A stretch of DNA of 64,000 nucleotides from Durusdinium trenchii (taxonomy: Eukaryota; Sar; Dinophyceae; Suessiales; Symbiodiniaceae), in contig CAXAMN010025317.1 of NCBI GenBank assembly GCA_963970005.1, positions 186,001-250,000 on the forward strand, read 5' to 3'. The notes beneath the pieces are model-generated. The model saw nothing but the letters and a program-made list of their open reading frames with translations. It had not been told where the DNA came from and did no database searches. Made by a program: the position numbers and the translations under genes. Shown here one piece after another: positions 57,041 to 64,000 of this stretch (position 1 is the first letter of the stretch; each line of letters starts with the position of its first letter).

Positions 57041-57217
57041 GATGTTCCCCTTTTAACGATCTTCGAGCATCTGAAGGAGATGTGTCTACATCGGTGGTCT
57101 CGGTGTAACGGCGTAGACCACTAGTCACTAGTGGCTAGTCGCTAGCTGCTTGGACTTTGACAACAACAAGGGCCCCATCCGCCAGGTCCATGACTCATAT
57201 ATCATATCATACCCGGG

Positions 57218-57324
57218 GCATCCAGTTACCACTATAGCCTGTAGCTGATAACCAGTGGTTCCAAAGACTAACACCATAAACCTAGAATCACTGGTTCCTT
57301 ATATAGTGGTAGTAACTGGGATGC
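57218..57324. repeat. Fold-back repeat family E, full copy
   Basis: GCATCCAGTTACCACTATA (57218-57236) pairs with 57302-57324 (TATAGTGGTAGTAACTGGGA plus TGC) with small indels. AACCAGTGGTTCC palindromes lie inside. Confidence 0.75.
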
Positions 57325-57383
57325 ACTGGGATATGTCCTAATCTTACGCCCCTGTCACATGTTTGGCTCTTGTGGCTGGGAAC

Positions 57384-57471
57384 AGAGCATGCATTGTTTT
57401 GCTGAATTCGCCGTTGGAGCACTGGGCGCAGCAATCTCCGCGCCACAGTGGTTGCCGAGGGCTGCCTGTGA
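57384..57471 (+). CDS. Possible exon
   Basis: CFAEFAVGALGAAISAPQWL then PRAACE, after AACAG|AG and before a GC donor (GTGAAG|GCAGGT). Border and frame uncertain. Confidence 0.3.
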
Positions 57472-57819
57472 AGGCAGGTTGCCACAGTTAGATGCCTTCC
57501 CTGTGTCCTTGGCTTTTCAGGATTGCATCCACATTGATGACGTCATCAAGTTCAAATGCAACCACTCACCAGCCGTGGAACGGGTGTTAAATGGTTTTAC
57601 TCATGTGGAAAAGGATGACGATCTTTGAAAGGAACTCCACGCGGCATGGCATCGCCGCGGATGAAAATACACCTTCCTGCGTGTGGAGACACGGGCTACC
57701 CCTACATGTTTTCCCAAGCCTGGAGAGTTGTGTATGACAGAAACATGTAATATGTAGTGATATGTGGTGTATTGCAATAACGCAAACCAGGGAGAAAGAA
57801 CAATATTTGGACACTCGGT

Positions 57820-57841
57820 GTATATATATATATATATAGTA
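57820..57841. repeat. TA microsatellite
   Basis: A run of TA repeats. Confidence 0.8.
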
Positions 57842-57962
57842 TAGGGTCAACTCTTCAGGAGAAATGCTTTGGACACTGTTTCTATGTTGAAACTTTATGA
57901 CGATGTCACCAGTGGTTCTAACACGTTTCGCAAGGCAAATCCAACACCGTTGACCTCCAAAG

Positions 57963-58129
57963 AGCTTCCCCCACTGTGTGGTCGTCTCCTACCCTGCAAT
58001 GTGGGCCGCCCAAGAATATGACTCCAATGACGGGACCCTGCAAAAAGCGGCCCAGATGGATCTCGATATCTTTCGCTGTCACGAAACTTTCCCAGTGGCA
58101 GATGCGGCTGACTTCATGTTTCAGACCAG
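57963..58129 (+). CDS. Exon of an unknown globular protein
   Basis: 55 codons from CCAAAG|AGC to GACCAG|GTGGAG: SFPHCVVVSYPAMWAAQEYD, SNDGTLQKAAQMDLDIFRCH, ETFPVADAADFMFQT. The mixed hydrophobic/acidic composition is clearly coding-like. Confidence 0.55.
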
Positions 58130-58407
58130 GTGGAGATTTCCCCTCAACGGTTTGGCCGGGTGATTTTGGATAGATCTAGTATACTGCATACATGATGAAT
58201 ACTGTATATGCAGTTTTGCTTGTTTAGGTATCTAAATATCTCACAACTCTCTGTTCCTGAAGTTGTTTGGGGAAGCCTCGGTGTCCAAGGCCACCCAGGA
58301 GCGCCACCCTTGCTGCAAGGGATCGCCATGGCCTCCAGGCATGTGGAGGGGGGAAGGAAGGAAGCCTCCAAGGAATGCCCATTTTGCTTGGATTGTTTGT
58401 AGGTAGA

Positions 58408-58556
58408 GCTAATTACCTGGTTACACTCCCTGGAACTAACATTGTTAACATGGAAGTCGAGAATGGCCCAATTTTTGGAAGACCATCATTTTCCACTACA
58501 AGCAGGTGGTTTTCTGCTTCCATGTTAGTTCCAGGGGGAGTAACCAGGTAATTAGC
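58408..58556. repeat. Fold-back repeat family A, copy 5 (longest)
   Basis: Perfect 17-bp terminal inverted repeats GCTAATTACCTGGTTAC (58408-58424 and 58540-58556). They extend inwards as TCCCTGGAACTAACAT / ATGTTAGTTCCAGGGGGA. At 149 bp this is probably the most complete member of the family. Confidence 0.9.
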
Positions 58557-58784
58557 AAGTTGAGGAATTTTGCAGTTGATATTTCTTAGCTAGCTATGTT
58601 GATATGTCTAGAAAACAGGAATCTTGCAGTGGGTGGAGAGATGTGGAGAGGGCAGGGTGAAACAAGATGTGCGCGTGCACAAATCAGGCAGCATGGTGAG
58701 GTCTTCAAACATTGTTATCCCATCCGAGAATGATTTGATTCTCGAACCTTCCTTTTAAACAAATTATTGGGCATGTCTTTTCAG

Positions 58785-58844
58785 ATCAAGTCGGGGACCA
58801 AGGCTGACAAGTGGGCTGGTCCCCTCGCTGTCCGGATTTCCCAG
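58785..58844 (+). CDS. 60-bp exon
   Basis: 20 codons between CTTTTCAG|ATC and TCCCAG|GTCTCA: IKSGTKADKWAGPLAVRISQ. It faintly recalls the N-terminus of SpoVS-like proteins (short basic strand then helix), but is too short for a call. Confidence 0.4.
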
Positions 58845-59509
58845 GTCTCAGCTCTACGACCTGGACGCTCAAGGTGCCGGACGCGCGGTGCGAACGGATG
58901 GCACGGCAGTTGTAGGAGCCTGAATCTTGATCATTAGCCAGGAGAGTAGTGGCCCCAATAAAAGGTGGGGATTCTAACCTAAGTGGTGTAATGTTTTTTT
59001 TGGATATGATAGACTAGACTATACACAATATATATATATATAAAATTTGTATAATTTATGTATTATTTGCAACGACGGTTTTTGTGCCTAATTACGGGTT
59101 AACCTGAATTATGTACCGGATGTACAAGAGCCCCCAGCAGCCAACAATCAATCACTCCGCAACTCCCTGTCAAAGGGCCTCGCCTCATGACCTCAACTAT
59201 TGTTTGCAAATCCCAGACACTGCATGTAGGCTATACATTTTGGTGGTCAGGGGGGTGAATGCACGCACTTATATTCCATACATGGAGTGCTTGGCCAATG
59301 AGGGACTACACAAAGACATAGAAAGACAATGTTTTCAGGCGATGTTCAGTTGTACTGGGAGTTCTTGGAACCCGACGAGGACCTTTTCCGAGCGGAAGTT
59401 GTGTCCTCCTCCATCATCAACAGCACCCAAGCAGCAAGCATGCTACCATTGCTCCACTCCTTGCTTCCTTGGAGCCCCACCCCCCCCAAATTGTTTCTCA
59501 CGCGGGGCC

Positions 59510-59653
59510 GGAACCTCACCTTCCCGCGAACCGCGGTCCTTCGTGGGAGGTTTGGCCAATCTGGTGTGGTCCTTCGCCACCTTGGCCTCTCGGGAGGGGC
59601 CCACCTTGTCAGCCACGGCTGCTCAATGCATGGAAATGCTGCAACGCTTCAAT
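59510..59653 (+). CDS. OPR/heptatricopeptide-type repeat exon
   Basis: FVGGLANLVWSFATLASREG, PTLSATAAQCMEMLQRFNG, ending TCAATG|GTCAGG. LANLVWSFATL followed by a helix and ..FNGQ is the pattern of the alpha-helical repeats (L.N.AWAFA.L) in octotricopeptide/FASTK-like organellar RNA-binding proteins, which are numerous in dinoflagellates and apicomplexans. 5' border uncertain. Confidence 0.5.
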
Positions 59654-59917
59654 GGTCAGGGGCCCCTTGGCCGCAAAACACAGCCAACTTGATGGGATTT
59701 GTGATAGTTGTGATATTTGTACTTGGGAGGTGAAGAAACTACTGTATCAGAAACTTGCTGGTGGATGGGTTCGTTGTTGCGCTCCAAGTGTATTAGCATG
59801 TGTCATCAGTCATCATACAAGTCGATTGGTTTGTCGGTTTATCATGATCTATCTCTCCGACCACCCATGGAAAGATTGTGACAGATTGAAGCTCCTTTGA
59901 TAGACACCATGGGGCAG

Positions 59918-60013
59918 ACGGACGCGGCATGCATTCCATCGCGGGACCTCGGCATGACTGAGGATTGCCAACATTTGCCAGGAGCTCAGTTGGCCATGAT
60001 CGATGCTGCAGAG
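59918..60013 (+). CDS. Exon, unknown
   Basis: 32 phase-0 codons from GGGCAG|ACG to GCAGAG|GTACCA: TDAACIPSRDLGMTEDCQHL, PGAQLAMIDAAE. Confidence 0.45.
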
Positions 60014-60618
60014 GTACCATACCAAATTACTTCAAGATGCGCCGCGAGGGCTGCCAGCACCCCCCGAGATGATATCGGAGTTTCCAGTAGGGTCCGCAAT
60101 GATCTCGCCAAAGGCCATGGTGATTAGCTTTGAAAGCATTCGAGTTCAGTTACAAGGGCCCGTTTTCCTTCGCGGGGACGTTCCTGGGTCCAACGTACTC
60201 GGCTTGGCCGAATTCATCCCAACTAGGACTCTGCGACCTGTGGGCGCACAGACTGCGGTAATTACATGGAAGTCTGGAGTCTTGAGGCTGAGCCTTCGGG
60301 AAGCTTGAAGTTCATGACAAGACTGGGCCTTAGTGAGTGAATGCATGTGAATGTGATGTGCATTTGTTGGGAAGTTAAGGCACTAGGTAGAAGTGGGCTT
60401 ATCAGACTGGGCCTCCTTGTGCACCTTTGGTTTCAAAGACATGTTGATTTGCCAATGGCCTATATTAGATCTCTCTCCGCGAGATGTGTTGCTGTCCATA
60501 GCCGAGCAAGCACACGTCCCACATGTGACATATATGTTTGAACACAATCATTTGTGTGGTCTTTCACTGAGTTCGGATGTGACCAGACTGAATCAAGTTA
60601 AATCGGTTGGAACATGAG

Positions 60619-60690
60619 GAGCCCGGACTGGTGCGCCAGAGACCGGTGGCGTCCGAGGGCGCCGAGCTCGCGGCCAAGGCCTTTGACTGA
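60619..60690 (+). CDS. Terminal exon
   Basis: ATGAG|GAG, then EPGLVRQRPVASEGAELAAK, AFD and stop TGA (60688). GC-rich and phase 0, so it can follow 59918-60013. Confidence 0.45.
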   Translation, partial: EPGLVRQRPVASEGAELAAKAFD

Positions 60691-61145
60691 GGCCATTGCA
60701 AGGGCCTCGCAGGCGCGAAGATCTTCAGATCCATCGAACATGCAAGGGGTGTCCTGGCATCTGAGTTAGTGTATAGGGTAGTGGGCCAGGTAGTCCAAAC
60801 TATTTGTTGGAGGCTTCGGTGTACATCTTGCGCCCAGAGCTGTGAGGGGCAGCACGACCAGGTCAATGGGTCCAGTCGAGGTCTGAGACTTGCCAAGACC
60901 AACTCGTGCGTCTCGTCGATGAGTGCTTGATGATGTTCCAGACCGGAAAAAATCGCAACAGTTTTAGTCAGCGCAGTCAGTTCCGAATCAAATCAGATAA
61001 AGACTCCCCAAGCTTTGCATAGCTGCTTCGATCGTTGAGTAGAGGTTCGGTTTTGATGGGATGGGCCTAGACCTAGAGCCTGACCAGTCCGCGTAGCCGC
61101 TTAATCTACCCAGCTGGGCCATGTTTTCCCACCTCTGCCGACCAC

Positions 61146-61185
61146 ATGTCCGACTCCGAGCGCGAAGCCGAACCGTCGACCTCGG
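61146..61185 (+). CDS. Likely start exon of the last gene
   Basis: An ATG opens MSDSEREAEPSTS, a typical acidic, acetylation-prone eukaryotic N-terminus. Splicing at a GC donor (CCTCGG|GCAGGT) leaves one base that joins 61475 in frame. It lies about 450 bp after the stop at 60690, marking a gene boundary. Confidence 0.5.
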
Positions 61186-61474
61186 GCAGGTCTCCTCGAT
61201 GAGAGGGCAGGTGACGTCCATCCGCGGTTCGGGCGTGGTTCGGGTGAGTCCAGAGCACGAGCGGAAGCGAGGCAAGCGAAGAAGCAGCGAAGAAGGATAC
61301 ATGGAGCATGTACATGGTAGTGCCGTTGCAGGGCCCCACATGGACATGGAATGACATGCTGGTCCATGTGGGACGTCATCCAGAAATCGACATACTCCAT
61401 ACCGTACGCATGATCATGGTAGTCCGGTTTGATCATTTTGTCGTGTTGGGCCGGGCCACCGGAGGAGCTGTCAG

Positions 61475-61591
61475 CCATGGCCTGGGCCTTTGGAACGTGG
61501 TCGGCGCTCGATGCTGCGCTCATGGCGTTGGCTCGGGACCGAGTGGCGCGTGCAGAAGCGGAGCGAGAGCAGCCGGCCGAGCACCGCGAAG
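61475..61591 (+). CDS. Exon 2 of the last gene, helical
   Basis: MAWAFGTWSALDAALMALAR, DRVARAEAEREQPAEHRE between CTGTCAG|CC and GCGAAG|GTGCAG. AWAFGTWSALD recalls OPR-type helices. Confidence 0.6.
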
Positions 61592-62616
61592 GTGCAGTGA
61601 AGGACTTTCAGGGGCGAAAAGAGGCGAAAAGTGAAAAGATCCGAATTTGAGAAGCTGACAATTCTACAATTCTTTGCTACTGGTACTTCGCTTGGCAAGG
61701 CGGAAGATCCTTGATTGAACTCATGTCAATTCTTTTGGGGGGGACCTCTCTCATCATCTCACTCGCTCTTCCTATTAGTTCTTCCCCGTCGGCAGGTTGA
61801 CCACCTCCCCCGGGTTGCCTGAATAACTGGTGCTCGCATGATGCGGGCCATGTCCCATGCCATGAGGTCATATCCCGCGCTAGGGACATCGACTTGTCCT
61901 GCCAAGACGTGGCCAACCTTTGCCTATCGGCCGCAGGGGAAGGTATGAGGTTGTCCATCCGTTGGGCGAGAGGCGTTCGACGGTCACGATGGTCACAGTA
62001 CTAGTACTTGTAGTAGAATCCTCTTTCGTTCAGCATTTCCAATTGCATCGACAGTATTGTTGCCGTATTATGTGTATGTAATGTCTTATTTTTGGGTCCT
62101 CCATCCTCCAGCTTTTGGTGCAACATCCAGATTAACTTCTGCAGGCAGAACGACCCTAGCGGCGAACTTTAGCGGCCCTGGCCGGATGAACGTGAACCCT
62201 CAAAGGCCCAATGATTAGGTGCTTTCAGACATGTTCAGGGTCCATTTACGTCGTCGAGGTGACCATTTTGGCGGGCCAGGTTCAGTTTGAGCCAGATATC
62301 ATCAGATTTCCATTGAAGAAGAATTGAAGCACAAGAAACGTGCTTCCTACTCCCTTGGGCCCTTTGCGTTTTGGGTCGGCCTCCTTGGTTTCGTTTGGCT
62401 TTACTCAACAGCACTGTCCATGTTCGCGTATTGTATCCTGCTATGATGACTGGGATCATCGCAGTGCCGAGGGCGTATGTTTCACTGGCAATGTTGCCTC
62501 AATGCTTGGCATTTTGTCCTTGACACGTCCTTGTGTCATGCTAGGCTTGGGGGGGACTCATTCTGTTAAGCTTTGGTGGTTGAACATGTTGAACTGATCA
62601 AACCTTCTTCACATTA

Positions 62617-62749
62617 GATATACACTCCCGAAAACTCACATAGACCCTGACAAGATAGGCCCCCTAAAAAAAATGGGTCTTCCTCTACGACACCCGTGGT
62701 TTTTCGGTGGTCCATGTGATCGTCTTCCAGGGTGTATGTACCGTGATGT
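62617..62749. repeat. Dispersed repeat family C, copy 2
   Basis: Near-identical to 8225-8360 (blocks listed there), same orientation, 54 kb away. Confidence 0.85.
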
Positions 62750-62797
62750 TGTTCCTCCGACCCCTCACCGCTCGCGCCTCGCGCCTCCCCCTGGCAG

Positions 62798-62872
62798 ACT
62801 GGGGCTTTGGCAAGTTGCTGGCAGGTCCAACAGCGGCGTCAGCGGGGTGGGAGGGAGCAGCTCTGGGAGGAG
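62798..62872 (+). CDS. Possible exon of the last gene
   Basis: DWGFGKLLAGPTAASAGWEG then AALG follows CTGGCAG|AC, in phase with 61591. The 3' border could be a GA donor. An overlapping frame (VQQRRQRGGREQLWEEL) is a rival. Confidence 0.3.
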
Positions 62873-63382
62873 CTGATGATCAGAGGTTCCCTCTCTGTAC
62901 GGTCCCTCTCGACTTCATTCAGAGGATTGAATGGTGCTTATGAAAAGCAAGATGCGAAGATGTGGCAGTTTGGTCAGCGCTCTTGTGTTATTTGATGTTA
63001 TTCGAGTAACATGCGTGGATCCGCTGGAGTTTGCGCATCATACTTGCGGATATCGTAGGACATTTGAGCACCGAAACGTGGCTGGCAAGATCAACCTGCA
63101 ACCATTGGTCCCAAGGGTGGTGTCTCCAGCATCCAACATTGGATTTGTAGAGGTCAGACGGTCAGAACATGTTTTCAGGTTGCATCTCATTCATGTCCCC
63201 TAAAGTACCTCCTGGGAAGCTATTTCGACCTTCCCAACCCACCTCAAACAGCTGCTGAGAAGGTACTTAAAGCCCTACTGTAGGGGGTTTTGTTGGTTTG
63301 AGTCTACTTTTCTTCTTTCAGGGGGTCTTTTGGGATCTCGTAATTCATGTCACTTGTTCTTTGACCTGCTGGATTCTGGCAG

Positions 63383-63447
63383 AGTGACTCGCCAGCAGGT
63401 GATGGGCTAACGGCCATGGAAGCTGCAGCGCTTCCGAAGATCTCCAG
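63383..63447 (+). CDS. Exon of the last gene
   Basis: SDSPAGDGLTAMEAAALPKI then S, from TCTGGCAG|AGT to CTCCAG|GTGCGT. Its two spare bases join 63726 in frame. Confidence 0.5.
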
Positions 63448-63600
63448 GTGCGTCCCTGGGAAGGGGATGGGTGTCTTGTGTGCGTAAGCTGGATTCCAGT
63501 GGATCCTAGTTGCAGTAACCACTGCATGTATGGTCTATGTGTATCTTGCTTTACGGAGGGCAGTCCTAGGGTCTTGGCATGTTGTTTTGGAAAAAGTGCT

Positions 63601-63618
63601 TATATATATATATATATG
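63601..63618. repeat. TA microsatellite
   Basis: A run of TA repeats. Confidence 0.8.
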
Positions 63619-63725
63619 TAATTCTGAGTCATGAGAATTACATATATCTAAAATCCCCTCATTTCTCGTATAGTTTTCGATGGATCTTTATGACCACGAT
63701 CGATCTCGGGCGTCGCCTGTGTGAG

Positions 63726-63821
63726 GTTCAACACACAAGAGCTGAGCAGCATAGCACAGGCGATGCAGCGTCGGGCGCCAGGGTCCAGCGCAATGCGGAG
63801 CTCCCCTCCAAGAAGACCTTG
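63726..63821 (+). CDS. OPR-like exon near the window edge
   Basis: FNTQELSSIAQAMQRRAPGS, SAMRSSPPRRP between TGTGAG|G and ACCTTG|GTAGGC. ISRFNTQELSSIAQAMQR across the join resembles the FN.QELSNTAWA signature of organellar repeat proteins. A second open frame (VQRNAELPSKKTLVGTSSTS) leaves doubt. The gene runs off the window. Confidence 0.45.
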
Positions 63822-64000
63822 GTAGGCACCAGCAGCACCAGCTTCGTCTCAGAATCCAGCTTTTGGGATGAGAAGGATGGGGACATTTCATGTGTCGCTG
63901 TGTTCACATCTCAACAATAAATGACCCCTATCCTGGCAGAATACATGTGCACCACAATATTAGATGCCTTCACTTCCACAATAATAGACCTCGGACCTTG

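Overview
The window reads as nuclear DNA of a dinoflagellate. This is inferred from gene structure, not from a species marker. Coding signal comes as many short exons, often 30-130 bp, separated by introns of a few hundred bp. All supportable coding signal is on the + strand. Introns often begin with GC or GA as well as GT, and the exon after the acceptor AG nearly always begins with G. Non-coding DNA is full of TA/TACA/GA microsatellites and short fold-back (MITE-like) elements. I found no rRNA, tRNA, CRISPR, bacterial operon or complete spliced-leader relic.

Layout. 1-9.0 kb: gene-poor, with isolated candidate exons (2329 transmembrane tail, 3383 start exon, 5136 alanine-rich exon) and fold-back repeats. 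9.0-24.7 kb: a long series of short, mostly phase-0 exons encoding charged heptad-type helices, probably one or more large coiled-coil genes. A long open frame with one G-run frameshift lies inside this series (12.33-13.34 kb). 27.2-28.65 kb: a secreted esterase of the PHB depolymerase/feruloyl esterase type, broken after the catalytic serine. 29.2-30.05 kb: a CTG-rich tract and a four-copy 180-bp tandem array. 32.4-41.6 kb: scattered exons, including a coiled-coil trio and a membrane-helix exon. 43.2-53.16 kb: the best gene in the window, a sugar-kinase-like ASKHA protein. I could join 20 exons in phase from near the N-terminus to the stop. Roughly two thirds of its introns have GC or GA donors, and one exon has an extra G in a G run. 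56.9-64 kb: terminal exons, then exons resembling organellar OPR/heptatricopeptide-type repeat proteins, including a likely start exon at 61146.

Repeats: at least six families of short inverted-repeat elements were read directly. The largest has five copies (4.35, 20.61, 20.89, 24.95, 58.41 kb). Those placed near well-supported exons lie in introns. Exon borders come from reading splice motifs and phase by eye; no alignment or transcript was available, so borders outside the 43-53 kb gene are provisional.
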